A stretch of DNA of 64,000 nucleotides from Albidovulum sp. (GCA_026989275.1 JALSJQ010000011.1:1-64000), one strand, 5' to 3'. Positions 45,251 to 53,901 are shown, numbered from the stretch's first letter. Translations and numbers: made by a program. The notes: generated by a model not told the origin, from the letters alone.

Positions 45251-46267
45251 ATGGATGTCACCCGCCCCGTTCCGAATCCCGCCGATCGTGCCCGGTTCCT
45301 GCGGATCGGCCGACGGGTGATCCGCCGCGAGGCCCGGGCGCTCGAGCTGCTCGAGGCCGGGCTCGACGGAGCCTTCGCCGATGCGGTCGGAACCGTCCTG
45401 GCGGCCACGGGGCGCGTGATCGTGTCGGGGATGGGCAAGTCCGGCCATGTGGGGCGCAAGATCGCCGCCACCCTCGCCTCTACCGGCACCCCGGCCCATT
45501 TCGTTCACCCGGCCGAGGCCAGTCACGGAGATCTCGGCATGATGGCCCGCGGCGACGTGGCGCTGGTGCTCTCGAACTCCGGGGAGACGGCCGAACTCAA
45601 GGACCTCATCTCCTACACCCGCCGCTACGCCATCCCCCTGATCGGCGTGGCGAGCAACCGCAACTCGACCCTGCTGCGGCAGGCCGACGTGGCCCTCGTC
45701 CTGCCCAGGGCGCCCGAGGCCTGCGAACGCGGGATCGTGCCGACGAGCTCCACCACCATGACCCTCGCTCTCGGCGACGCGTTGGCCATCGCCCTGATGG
45801 AGCACCGCCGCTTCACCCCGGAGCATTTCCGCCTGTTCCATCCCGGCGGCAATCTCGGAGCGCGGCTCGCCAAGGTCCGCGACCTGATGCACGGGGCCGA
45901 CAAGCTGCCCTTGGCGCATGTCGGCGAACCGATGGGGGAAGTGCTCCTGAAGATGACGGAAAAGGGTTTCGGCGTGGCCGGCATCGTCGATGACGGCGGC
46001 CATCTCGTCGGCATCATCACCGACGGGGACCTGCGGCGGAACATGAAGGGGCTTCTCGATCATGTCGCCGGCGAGGTGATGACCCCGAATCCCCGCACCA
46101 TCTCCCCCGACGAGCTAGCAGAAAGCGCCCTCAACCTGATGAACAGCTGCAAGATCACCACGCTGTTCGCCGTCGAGCGCGAAGAGGGCGCGGACACGGA
46201 CCGGCCGGCGCTCAGGCCCGTGGGCATTCTCCACGTCCACGACCTGCTGCGCGCCGGTGTCGGCTGA
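45251..46267 (+). CDS. kdsD: Arabinose-5-phosphate isomerase (KpsF/GutQ family)
   Basis: 338 residues. It converts ribulose-5-phosphate to arabinose-5-phosphate, the first step to Kdo. The SIS domain (about 40-180) has VIVSGMGKSGHVGRKIAATLASTGTPA, HPAEASHGDLGM and SNSGETAEL. Two CBS domains fill the rest (VRDLMHG..., EVMTPNPRTISPDEL...). An ATG at 45221 would lengthen it by 10 residues. It is followed directly by lptC, 1 nt after its stop, as in many Gram-negative genomes. Confidence 0.95.
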   Translation: MDVTRPVPNPADRARFLRIGRRVIRREARALELLEAGLDGAFADAVGTVLAATGRVIVSGMGKSGHVGRKIAATLASTGTPAHFVHPAEASHGDLGMMARGDVALVLSNSGETAELKDLISYTRRYAIPLIGVASNRNSTLLRQADVALVLPRAPEACERGIVPTSSTTMTLALGDALAIALMEHRRFTPEHFRLFHPGGNLGARLAKVRDLMHGADKLPLAHVGEPMGEVLLKMTEKGFGVAGIVDDGGHLVGIITDGDLRRNMKGLLDHVAGEVMTPNPRTISPDELAESALNLMNSCKITTLFAVEREEGADTDRPALRPVGILHVHDLLRAGVG

Positions 46268-46268
46268 C

Positions 46269-46862
46269 ATGGCACGGGGCGGCGGCAGGGTGCGGCGCTG
46301 GCTCAAGCTGGCGGTGCCGCTTCTGGGGCTCGTCGTCATCGCTTCGGTCTTCCTCATTGCCCGGCCCCGTCCGCCGATCGAGCATGAAGTGACCGACCCC
46401 GTCCCCGGAAGCTCGGTGCTGCGGCCCCGCTTCGTCGGCCAGATCGACGAGGGAATCCGGCTCGAGGTGACGGCGCGGCAGATCAACGAGACGGACGGTC
46501 CCGGAAGGCTTTCGCTCGATGCCCCGCGGCTCGTGATGCGCACGCAGGCGCACCCCGAGGCGGCGCTTTCGATCGAGAGCCGGGCCGGAACGCTCGAAAC
46601 CCGCCCCCTGCGCGGAACCTTCACCGGCGCGGTTCGCCTCGATGCGCCGGATCTCCGGATCGAGGCCCCGAAACTGACCATCGCTCTCGTCGGGGAGGGG
46701 ACGCGCCTCGTCCGTCTTGTGGCGGAAGGCGGTGTCACGGCCCGCAGCGGCCCCGGCCGGATCAGGGCCGGGAGCGCCGAGATCCTTCACGACCCCGATC
46801 GTCCCGAGCGCACGCGCGCGCTGTTCAACCGCAATGTGCGGCTGCTATACAATCCCCTGTAA
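46269..46862 (+). CDS. lptC: LPS export protein LptC
   Basis: 197 residues. One N-terminal membrane helix (LAVPLLGLVVIASVFLIA) and a periplasmic part rich in beta strands (LEVTARQINE, LSLDAPRLVMR, DAPDLRIEAPKLTI). This is the bitopic LptC pattern; it passes LPS from LptBFG to LptA. Sequence conservation in LptC is low, so the call rests on topology and on its place between kdsD and lptA. ATG 46269 is taken; a GTG at 46257 overlaps kdsD. Confidence 0.85.
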   Translation: MARGGGRVRRWLKLAVPLLGLVVIASVFLIARPRPPIEHEVTDPVPGSSVLRPRFVGQIDEGIRLEVTARQINETDGPGRLSLDAPRLVMRTQAHPEAALSIESRAGTLETRPLRGTFTGAVRLDAPDLRIEAPKLTIALVGEGTRLVRLVAEGGVTARSGPGRIRAGSAEILHDPDRPERTRALFNRNVRLLYNPL

Positions 46863-46903
46863 GCCGATCCGCCCGAGGCGGTGTCCGATCAGAGGATCCT
46901 CTC

Positions 46904-47437
46904 ATGTTGCGTGCCCTTGTCACTGCCTGTCTCGTCGTTGCCGGCATCGCCCCGGCCGCGCCGCTCCCGGCCCAGGAAACCACCGTGGAGATACCGAAAG
47001 GCGGGATCAGCGCCGATTCCCCGCTCGAGATCAACGGGGATCGCCTGCGGATCGAGAAAGGCGGCGAGATCGCCATCTTCGAGGGCAACGTCGTTCTCAC
47101 CCAAGGCGACATCACGCTCGGGGCCGACCGGATGACCGCGCTCTTCGCGAAGGACGAGAAGGGCCGGCAGCGAATCACCGAGGCGCTGGCCGAGGGGCAC
47201 GTCGTTCTCGAGCGGCCCGGCCTTGAGGTGCGGGCCGGCAGGGCGCACTACGACGTGGCCGCGAACGAGGCCCGCTTCAGCGGCGATGTCTTCCTCGTGC
47301 AGGGGCCGATCACCATGCAGGGGCAGGAGCTGGCGCTCGATCTCGCATCGGGCAAGGCCGTCTTCTCGGGCCGCGTCCGCACGGTGATCAGGGGGGGCGG
47401 CGGCACGTCCGCCACCCGGCCGGAGCCGGCGCAATGA
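46904..47437 (+). CDS. lptA: LPS transport periplasmic protein LptA (OstA domain)
   Basis: 177 residues. A signal peptide (ALVTACLVVAGIAPAAPLPAQE) is followed by the OstA/LptA beta-jellyroll: PLEINGDRLRIEKGGEIAIFEGNVVLTQGDITLGADRM, then EGHVVLERPGLEVRAGRAHYDVAANEARFSGDVFLVQG. It bridges the inner and outer membranes for LPS. The stop overlaps the lptB ATG. The Arg- and Gly-rich tail is not conserved-looking. Confidence 0.93.
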   Translation: MLRALVTACLVVAGIAPAAPLPAQETTVEIPKGGISADSPLEINGDRLRIEKGGEIAIFEGNVVLTQGDITLGADRMTALFAKDEKGRQRITEALAEGHVVLERPGLEVRAGRAHYDVAANEARFSGDVFLVQGPITMQGQELALDLASGKAVFSGRVRTVIRGGGGTSATRPEPAQ

Positions 47438-48171
47438 GCAAAGACGCCATCGGTCTCGAGGCGATCGGCCTCGGCAAGAGCTATCGCGGCCGGCGAATCA
47501 TCCGCGATGTCTCGATCACGCTGAAACCCGGCGAGATCGTCGCCCTGCTCGGTCCGAACGGGGCCGGCAAGACAACCAGCTTCTATGCCATTGCGGGGCT
47601 GGTCTATCCCGAAGAAGGCTGCGTGCGCGTCGATGGGCAGGACGTCACCCGCGAACCGCTCTATCGCCGCGCCCGGCTCGGCATAGGCTATCTGCCCCAA
47701 GAGGCATCGGTCTTCCGCGGCCTCGCGGTCGAGGACAACATTCTCGCCGTGCTCGAGCTGCACGAGCCCGATCGCACGCGCCGCCTCGCGCGGCTCGAGG
47801 AACTGCTGGGGGATTTCTCGCTCGACCATCTGCGCCGCGCCCCGGCCCTGTCCCTCTCGGGCGGCGAACGGCGGCGCACCGAAATCGCCCGCTGCCTCGC
47901 CGCCGCACCTCGCTATCTTCTCCTCGACGAACCTTTCGCCGGCGTCGATCCGATCGCCGTCGGCGAGATCCGCCAGCTGGTCCAGAGCCTGGCCGCGCGC
48001 GGCATCGGCATTCTCGTCACCGACCACAACGTGCGCGAAACCCTCTCCCTCGTCGATCGGGCCTACATCCTCCATGACGGGCGGGTGCTGATGAGCGGCA
48101 CGCCCGAAGACGTCATCGCGCACGACATGGTGCGCGAGGTCTATCTCGGCAGCAGTTTCGAGCTTTCCTGA
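47434..48171 (+). CDS. lptB: LPS export ABC transporter ATPase LptB
   Basis: 245 residues. Walker A GPNGAGKTT, Q-loop GYLPQEASVFRGL, signature LSGGERRRTEIAR, Walker B LLLDEPFAGVDP and the H-loop VTDHNVRETL are all intact. The LPQEASVFR string and the C-terminal VREVYLGSSFEL are characteristic of LptB. The membrane partners LptF and LptG are not in the window. In most proteobacteria rpoN follows lptB; here it does not. Confidence 0.97.
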   Translation: MSKDAIGLEAIGLGKSYRGRRIIRDVSITLKPGEIVALLGPNGAGKTTSFYAIAGLVYPEEGCVRVDGQDVTREPLYRRARLGIGYLPQEASVFRGLAVEDNILAVLELHEPDRTRRLARLEELLGDFSLDHLRRAPALSLSGGERRRTEIARCLAAAPRYLLLDEPFAGVDPIAVGEIRQLVQSLAARGIGILVTDHNVRETLSLVDRAYILHDGRVLMSGTPEDVIAHDMVREVYLGSSFELS

Positions 48172-48229
48172 GGCCGGGAAACCTCCCCGGAAGGCGCGGG
48201 CAGAACCCCGCCGGGCCGGGCCAAGAGTA

Positions 48230-48259
48230 TTGACAGCCCCTCCCCCGATGGCGCCAAAT
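48230..48259 (+). promoter_or_regulatory. Candidate hpf promoter
   Basis: A consensus TTGACA (48230-48235), 18 nt, and CCAAAT (48254-48259). The -35 is perfect and the -10 weak. It would give a leader of about 190 nt before hpf. An AT-rich stretch at 48378-48407 could hold a second promoter. Confidence 0.4.
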
Positions 48260-48404
48260 GAAGGAGATGGAGCAGGATTCCCACACCCGCCGCGCGGCAC
48301 GTCCGTCCCGGATCCGCGCCACGACCGGTCAGGACCACCGCCTCCCCGCCCGCGGGAGGAAAGATCGGGTCAGGAAAAGTTTTTCATTGAATTTCAAAGA
48401 ATTA

Positions 48405-48458
48405 ATGGCATGCGGCGCCCCTGCCGCATGCACAATCAGCAGGAGGTGCAGACCATGA
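48405..48458 (+). CDS. Possible 17-codon leader peptide coupled to hpf
   Basis: ATG 48405 opens 17 codons with three Cys and three Arg (MACGAPAACTISRRCRP). Its TGA overlaps the hpf ATG (ATGA at 48455-48458) and its two AGG Arg codons are the hpf Shine-Dalgarno. A 9-bp hairpin (48408-48431) occupies codons 2-9. Ribosomes on the leader would melt the hairpin and then reach hpf. Only a weak AAAGAA precedes the ATG, so translation is not assured and the overlap could be chance. Confidence 0.35.
   Translation: MACGAPAACTISRRCRP
48408..48431 (+). other. Stem-loop just upstream of the hpf ribosome-binding site
   Basis: GCATGCGGC (48408-48416) pairs perfectly with GCCGCATGC (48423-48431) around a 6-nt loop, 9 nt before the AGGAGGTG at 48441-48448. 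It has no T-run. Position suggests a role in hpf mRNA translation or stability. Confidence 0.7.
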
Positions 48459-49042
48459 ACTTCAAGGTCAGCGGCAAGCAGATCGACATCGGCGAAGCCC
48501 TGCGCGAGCACGTCATGGACGAGATGACCGCCACCATCGAGAAATATGCCCAGCGACCGACCGACATCACCGTGGTCTTCTCCAAGGATGCCTACAACTA
48601 TACCTGCGAAGCCATCGTCAACCTGCCGACGGGGCTGACGGCCCAGGCCAAGGCCGCCGCCACCGATATCTACGCCGCCTTCGAACTGTGCCGCGAGAAG
48701 ATGGACAAGCAGCTCCGTCGCCACAAGCGCAGATTGCGCGACCATCAGAAAAAGCGCGCGAATCCCATTGAAACCCTCCCGGCGCAGGCGTATATCCTCG
48801 CCGCGAACGAGAACGAGGAAGAGGAAGGGGCGGAGACCGGAGCGGACCCTGTCATCATTGCCGAGATGGAAACCCGCATCCCCTCGCTGTCCGTCAGCGA
48901 AGCGGTGATGCAGATGGAGCTGGCAGGCAGCCCGGTGCTCGTCTTCCGCAACGAACGGGACAACGGCATCAATGTCGTCTATCGCCGCGATGACGGGAAC
49001 ATCGGCTGGATCGACCCGCGGCTGACCTCTTCCGCAAGCTGA
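48455..49042 (+). CDS. hpf: Ribosome hibernation promoting factor, long form
   Basis: 195 residues. The N-terminal HPF/RaiA domain (1-105: FKVSGKQIDIGEALREHVMDEMTATIEKYAQRPTDITVVF) binds the decoding region. After a variable acidic linker (NENEEEEGAETG) a C-terminal dimerisation domain (about 130-190) ends with FRNERDNGINVVYRRDDGNIGWIDPR. The long form directly dimerises ribosomes into 100S particles. AGGAGGTG precedes the ATG. ptsN follows 22 nt later; rpoN, the usual upstream neighbour, is missing. Confidence 0.95.
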   Translation: MNFKVSGKQIDIGEALREHVMDEMTATIEKYAQRPTDITVVFSKDAYNYTCEAIVNLPTGLTAQAKAAATDIYAAFELCREKMDKQLRRHKRRLRDHQKKRANPIETLPAQAYILAANENEEEEGAETGADPVIIAEMETRIPSLSVSEAVMQMELAGSPVLVFRNERDNGINVVYRRDDGNIGWIDPRLTSSAS

Positions 49043-49064
49043 AACACCCAGGACCGAGGGCCCG

Positions 49065-49535
49065 ATGAAACTGGCAGACATCCTGCAGCCCGAGGCCGTT
49101 CAGAGCCTGAGCGGCATCGGCAGCAAGAAGCGGCTGTTGCGCACGATCGCGGAAGCGGCGGAGAAACTGCACGGCCTCGATGCGGATCAGGTCTTCAATG
49201 CGCTTCTCGAGCGCGAAGCCCTCGGGCCGACCGGCGTCGGCCGCGGCATCGCCCTGCCCCATGCCCATGTCGAGGGACTCGACAAGGTGGTCGGCGGCTT
49301 CCTGCGGCTGGACACGCCCGTGAATTACGACGCGATCGACCATCAGCCGGTCGATCTCGTCTTCTACCTTCTGGCCCCGCCCGAAACCGGTGTCGAGCAT
49401 CTCAAGGCGCTGGCGCTCGTCTCGCGCACCCTGCGCGACGAGAACCTCGTCACCAAGCTTCGGCGCAACGATTCGCCCGCCGCGCTCCACGGCATGCTGA
49501 CCGACCCGATGGTGGGACGCACCGAGGCCGCCTGA
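49065..49535 (+). CDS. ptsN: PTS IIA-like nitrogen-regulatory protein
   Basis: 156 residues of EIIA-Ntr, the last phosphoacceptor of the nitrogen PTS that takes phosphate from PEP via PtsP and NPr. The active-site motif is GRGIALPHAHVEG with His66. The family strings FNALLEREALGPTGVG and VDLVFYLLAPPETGVEHLKALALVSRTLRD are present. Unphosphorylated EIIA-Ntr regulates potassium uptake, stress and sometimes LPS synthesis. In operon with hpf. Confidence 0.95.
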   Translation: MKLADILQPEAVQSLSGIGSKKRLLRTIAEAAEKLHGLDADQVFNALLEREALGPTGVGRGIALPHAHVEGLDKVVGGFLRLDTPVNYDAIDHQPVDLVFYLLAPPETGVEHLKALALVSRTLRDENLVTKLRRNDSPAALHGMLTDPMVGRTEAA

Positions 49536-49683
49536 TCCGGGCCTGAACAGTCAGCCGGCGAATGCCGTCGTCCCGATCCTGCGGTTCATGCAGGTAGAAG
49601 GGCGCTTCACAGGAATGGCGGGAAGCGGGGGGAGCGATCACACGCTCGCGTTCCGTCTCGGCCCGGATGGCGGCGCGGCCGTC

Positions 49684-51123
49684 TCATTGCCCGTGCGGTG
49701 CCCACGGACCGAAACCGAAGGCGAGACAGTCGCGCCGGTAGATCTGCCGGGCCATGCGGTCGAGCTCGGACGTCACGATATCGGCAAGCGGCCAGGGCAG
49801 GCCGAGCGGCTCGGGCAGCACCGGCCGCCTCCCCTTCCCGATCCGCATTCCGGCGATGCGGGACAGCTCCTCGGCGGCTTCCTCCTCGCGAAGGATTCGG
49901 TGCGGCATGTGAAAGCGGGCCATGCCCTCGAGCAGGGCGGCCTGGCCGGCCCAGGCGGCATCGACGCGAATCGACGTCTGCCCGGCCAGGTTGGCCTTGA
50001 GGAAGACGAGGAAGCGCTCGAGAATCCGCCGGAACGCCTCCGCCGAAGCCGGGGGACGCCCCTCGGGCAGCGGCACGGCGTAAACTTCCCTCAGCCGCTG
50101 GCGGATGTCGGCGAAATCGTGGGAGCCGACGCCGAGAATGTAATCCCACAGCACATGACAGATCCGCTCGAACGGATGCCGCACCACGGTGAAGGAGATG
50201 AAACCTTCGCTGCGGCGCATCAGCTGCCGCAGCTCCTTGCGGGAGAGCCCCTCGGCGGGAGCGTCTCCGCCGGCATCGCTCTCGACCTCCTGCAACCAGG
50301 CCCGCACCGTTTCCTCCGGTCCGCCCTTCACGGGCAGGAACAGCAGCCCGGCCCGCGGCGCCATCACGAAGCGACGCACGTTCGGCCCCCGCTCGGGCTC
50401 GATGGCCGGCAGGGCGGCGATCGAGAACGGATCGAGCCGCGCAAGCGCCCGTTGCAACGCGTCGGGGTTGACCAGCTTTTCCTCGATCCCACCCGGGTTC
50501 TGACGCTTGAGCGTCCGGTCGAGTTGCGCGAGGCGGTGGCCCGAACCCAGCCAGCGACCGAGCCCGTTCATCACCTCGAGACGGCCGAGATCGTCGTAAT
50601 CGACATGAAAGCCCGCCTGCCCGCCCGTCTGCAGCCCCTCGCGGATGCGCCGCAGGAAGCCCGCGACCCGTTCGAGATGGGCGACGAATGCCCTTTCGTC
50701 GAACCGCACCCTTGCCGCGCGGCGATTCTTCGCGTCGGTCAGCCGCCACTGCCCCGTCTCGCGGGCGATGAGAAGGGAAATGTAGCTGTCGAGCGGGTTC
50801 CGGGTCAGAACGATCTTGGCGCAGCTCTCGTCGGCCAGGCAGTGGGAGAGCACCCGTTCGTCATGGTCCGGGAAGAGGCGGAAACCGGGGATGACGCCGG
50901 GCCGGGCGGCCTTCATCGCCTCGATCATCCCGATCGGGTCGCGTTCGCGGGCGGCCTTGTCGAAACCGAGGAATTCGTGACGATCGTGGTGGCCGATGAA
51001 GCTCGGGTTGAAAAGCTCGCCGTGGCATTCGATGTCGGGAAAGGCGTTGAGGTTGGCCTCGAGGAAGTTCGAGCCGGTCCGCATGTCGGCCAGCACGACG
51101 AAATATGAGAAGCGCCCCCCCAT
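49684..51123 (-). CDS. NodH-like double-domain sulfotransferase
   Basis: 479 residues with two sulfotransferase-like halves. The first (1-~240) has a 5'-phosphosulfate loop VLADMRTGSNFLEANLN and a 3'-phosphate motif KIVLTRNPLDSYISLLIAR, both typical of PAPS-dependent enzymes. The second (~245-479) starts LLFLPVKGGPEETV, a degenerate phosphosulfate loop, and has the FTVVRHPFERICHVLWDYILG motif of the Sulfotransfer_2 type. Related full-length proteins occur in Rhodobacterales and are often labelled nodulation protein NodH. It is the last gene of the galU-galE-glycosyltransferase cluster, so sulfation of that polysaccharide is likely. Start 51123 follows the GT14 stop by 1 nt. Confidence 0.82.
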   Translation of the reverse strand: MGGRFSYFVVLADMRTGSNFLEANLNAFPDIECHGELFNPSFIGHHDRHEFLGFDKAARERDPIGMIEAMKAARPGVIPGFRLFPDHDERVLSHCLADESCAKIVLTRNPLDSYISLLIARETGQWRLTDAKNRRAARVRFDERAFVAHLERVAGFLRRIREGLQTGGQAGFHVDYDDLGRLEVMNGLGRWLGSGHRLAQLDRTLKRQNPGGIEEKLVNPDALQRALARLDPFSIAALPAIEPERGPNVRRFVMAPRAGLLFLPVKGGPEETVRAWLQEVESDAGGDAPAEGLSRKELRQLMRRSEGFISFTVVRHPFERICHVLWDYILGVGSHDFADIRQRLREVYAVPLPEGRPPASAEAFRRILERFLVFLKANLAGQTSIRVDAAWAGQAALLEGMARFHMPHRILREEEAAEELSRIAGMRIGKGRRPVLPEPLGLPWPLADIVTSELDRMARQIYRRDCLAFGFGPWAPHGQ

Positions 51124-51124
51124 C

Positions 51125-52843
51125 TCAGCGCACCACCCGCGGGCGCATGGCGGGCGCCGGGTTCGGGCGCGGCAGATCCTCGAGCGGGAAATGCCCCGCG
51201 AGATGGGGGTTCATGCCGCTGTTGCGCAACTTCTGAAGGAACCGGCCGAAGCCGCCGAGCGGCTTCATCACCGGCGCCTGCACCAGCCTGCGGGCGGCGA
51301 TCGGGCTCAGATGGTCGAGCACATCCTGCAGGAAGGGCAGCGGTTCCTCGATGAACTCGGCCAGCGTCACCACCCGGGCCCGCGCCCTGGCACCTTCGCG
51401 CCCGAGAAGCTCGAGATGGGCCTGCTCCGCCTTCTGGTAGCGTGCGGCAATGCGCTGCACCCGCTCGAAATCGAGATCGGCATGGAAGAGCGGCACCAGC
51501 CAGGCGCCGCTGATCACCCAGATATGGGCATTGGGATCGTCCGAAAGGAAGGCGCTGATCGTCTGATCGTCCGCTGGCCCAAACATGAAGCACTGGGGTT
51601 CGCCCCGCGTGTTCCACACCAGATTTCGCAAGAAGGCGACGGGGTTGTAATCCCTCAGGCGGCGACTGGCGCTCAGGCAACCCTCGAAAACCCGATCTCC
51701 GCCGGCGAACTCGACCCGCGAACGGTGGAACAGATGGCCGTGAATGCGCGAGCCGACACGCTTGCCGAGCCAGACGGGGAAATTTTCGAAAAGATCGGAA
51801 AACCCCTCCAGAACGGTGTAAGGGGCCGCCGTCGGTGACGGGTCGTGAAACAGGGGCGATGGGAACCGCCCCTGATTGACGAGGCCGGGCCGGCCGCGCG
51901 TGCGCCGCTCGTCGGCCCGCTCGAACATCCGCTCGAGCCGCCGCCGGTTGACCGGGGCCATGCCCGGGGAAGAGGATGCCGGAGACAGGAAGGTCTCGTA
52001 GAGCCGCCTTGCGCCGGGCCAGATCTTGCGGGCGACGAAATGTTCGGCCTGCTGCAGCGCCGGGAGGTGATCGTCGTAGAAGATGTAGGGCTTGCCGAAC
52101 ATGTCGAACCTGGCGAGGGTGAGCGAGCGGCTCTCGATCGCTTCCGAATGCTTGCGCGCCAGGGTCTGGAAATAGGATTCGTCCGGGATCCAGACCCGGC
52201 GGAAATAGCGGTCGTATTCCTCGCGCCGCGGGTCCTCGAGAATCGCGCTCAGCGTGGCGCGCGTGAGGCACCACCACTGGGAGCCGAGATGCGGATCGAG
52301 CCCTTCGGGGATGCGCCGCTGATAGCCGATGCGGCGTTGCAGATCGACATAGAAGTCGAAAAGCCGCCGCTGCCGGCGCCAGGAGAAGGGAAAGCGGAGC
52401 GTGAAGCGTTCGATGTCAAGACCGCCCACGGTCCAGACCACTTCCTCGGTGGTAACCGATTCGATGAAGTCGCGCCCCGGGTGGCGGGCGAGATAGGCGT
52501 TGAGACGGGCAAGCGGCTTGAGCGGCAGGCAGGCGCCGCTCGCGAGATAGACATGGGTCACCTCGGGAAACCGCTCGAGCAGCAGGGCGGCGGCCTCCTG
52601 CGTCGCCTCGACGAGACCGAACATGCCCCATTCGCAGCGAAAGCGCCGACCGGGAAAGACCACATTGTCCAGATCGGCGAGAGAGCGGACGAAGGCCTCG
52701 TGCGCCTCGAGGCGCACCTTCCTGTCGATATGGATCACCACCGGCGCCCCGGCCTCGGCCCAGTGACGCGCCACGGCGGCGGCCCTGTCGAGATGATCAT
52801 GGGCCAGCATCACGAAACCGACATGCGCCCTTTCCGCCGTCAT
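51125..52843 (-). CDS. GT14 core-2/I-branching-type glycosyltransferase with C-terminal extension
   Basis: 572 residues. The N-terminal part (about 8-270) has VGFVMLAHDHLDRAAAVARHW, VVIHIDRKV, VTHVYLASGACLPLKPL and LGSQWWCLTRATL, matching bacterial proteins of the core-2/I-branching beta-1,6-N-acetylglucosaminyltransferase family. The C-terminal half (about 290-572) matches the extension found in Rhodobacterales members (DUF5927-type, from memory), with PQCFMFGPADDQTISAFLSDDPNAHIWVISGAWL. The acceptor is unknown. The ATG overlaps the upstream glycosyltransferase stop by 4 nt. Confidence 0.8.
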   Translation of the reverse strand: MTAERAHVGFVMLAHDHLDRAAAVARHWAEAGAPVVIHIDRKVRLEAHEAFVRSLADLDNVVFPGRRFRCEWGMFGLVEATQEAAALLLERFPEVTHVYLASGACLPLKPLARLNAYLARHPGRDFIESVTTEEVVWTVGGLDIERFTLRFPFSWRRQRRLFDFYVDLQRRIGYQRRIPEGLDPHLGSQWWCLTRATLSAILEDPRREEYDRYFRRVWIPDESYFQTLARKHSEAIESRSLTLARFDMFGKPYIFYDDHLPALQQAEHFVARKIWPGARRLYETFLSPASSSPGMAPVNRRRLERMFERADERRTRGRPGLVNQGRFPSPLFHDPSPTAAPYTVLEGFSDLFENFPVWLGKRVGSRIHGHLFHRSRVEFAGGDRVFEGCLSASRRLRDYNPVAFLRNLVWNTRGEPQCFMFGPADDQTISAFLSDDPNAHIWVISGAWLVPLFHADLDFERVQRIAARYQKAEQAHLELLGREGARARARVVTLAEFIEEPLPFLQDVLDHLSPIAARRLVQAPVMKPLGGFGRFLQKLRNSGMNPHLAGHFPLEDLPRPNPAPAMRPRVVR

Positions 52844-53850
52844 GCCCAGTTCCCCCGCGAGATCAGACCGAGGTTCTCGAGCTGGCGCCAGCCGCGATAT
52901 TCGGTCGACTTTTCGGTCCAGAAGCCGCCTTTCTCCGCCATGACGCGGCGATAGGCGACGTATTCGCGCGAGCCGCCGTAATGCTGGCGCCGCGTCATCT
53001 CCGCCTCGACCTTCTCGGCCAGGGGCGCGATGAACTTGGCATGCAGCAGGCACCCCGAAGGCTTCTCGCCGCCCCATTCATCATAGACGTAATTGAGCCC
53101 GCGGGGGAGCAGCATGTGCGTCGAGCTGACATAGGCATAGCCCTTTCGCCAGCGCACGAGCGGGATCTTGTTGAGCGCCGGCGCCCGATCCGGCGCCCCT
53201 TCGAAGAGCACCCGCAGGCGCGGCCCCCCCTGGATCCAGAGATTGGCATAATGCGGATTGCGCGAGATCACGTAGTTGCCGGCATCGAACCAGCGCAGGA
53301 TCTCGAACGGATCCCGCCCTTCGGCATAGCGGGCCTCGCTGACCGGGCCCCTGGGATACATGTCGAGCAGCATGGCCGGGAAGGACTTGATCGCCGAAGC
53401 ATCGAGCCAGTCCGTCAATGCCGGCAGGGGGCGCGTGTCCATGAAGGGATAGACGAGGAATTCGTCCGGATCGACCACCAGCACCCAGTGCCCGGCCCCG
53501 TGGCGGTAGAGCAGGGCGTTGATCCAGTCCATTCCGAAACGGGAGCGGCGATAGCTGCCGCGGGCGTGCCAGAGCGACACGTCCTCCTGATCGGCGAGGT
53601 ATTCGCGGGAGCCGTCGTTCGAGCCGTTGTCGATGATGAAGAAATGGGAGACGCCGAGGCGGCGGTAATAGTCGAGGAACCAGGGCAGCCGCAGCCGTTC
53701 GTTCCACAGGGTCGCGAAAAGGAGAATGTCCCCCGGCTTCCTGCGATCACCGCGGAAGACGACGCGCGAAAGCTCGCGGCTCTTGCGCCAGGCCCTGAGA
53801 AGAAGCCTCTTGCGCTCGAGGCGCAACCGATAGCGTGTCCAGACGCTCAC
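52840..53850 (-). CDS. Family 2/92-like glycosyltransferase
   Basis: 336 residues. It starts with a basic segment then ILLFATLWNERLRLPWFLDYYRRLGVSHFFIIDNGSNDGS, the GT2/GT92-type N-terminus, and has HWVLVVDPDEFLVYP with the metal-binding DxD-like motif DPDE. Later parts (FDAGNYVISRNPHYANLWIQGG, KIPLVRW) fit the Glyco_tranf_2_4 group. No membrane helix is present. GTG 53850 with GGAGGGCGGGGC upstream is chosen; another GTG at 53865 is possible. It overlaps the GT14 gene. Confidence 0.82.
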   Translation of the reverse strand: MSVWTRYRLRLERKRLLLRAWRKSRELSRVVFRGDRRKPGDILLFATLWNERLRLPWFLDYYRRLGVSHFFIIDNGSNDGSREYLADQEDVSLWHARGSYRRSRFGMDWINALLYRHGAGHWVLVVDPDEFLVYPFMDTRPLPALTDWLDASAIKSFPAMLLDMYPRGPVSEARYAEGRDPFEILRWFDAGNYVISRNPHYANLWIQGGPRLRVLFEGAPDRAPALNKIPLVRWRKGYAYVSSTHMLLPRGLNYVYDEWGGEKPSGCLLHAKFIAPLAEKVEAEMTRRQHYGGSREYVAYRRVMAEKGGFWTEKSTEYRGWRQLENLGLISRGNWA

Positions 53851-53901
53851 CGCCCCGCCCTCCACATGGCCGCCGCTCCGCCGGACATGGCCGGGGTCGC
53901 G

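Noticed and set aside
49536-49683. Terminator between ptsN and the sulfotransferase gene
   Set aside because: The convergent spacer has only short imperfect GC pairs (near GCCGGCGAATGCCG) and no T-run on either strand.
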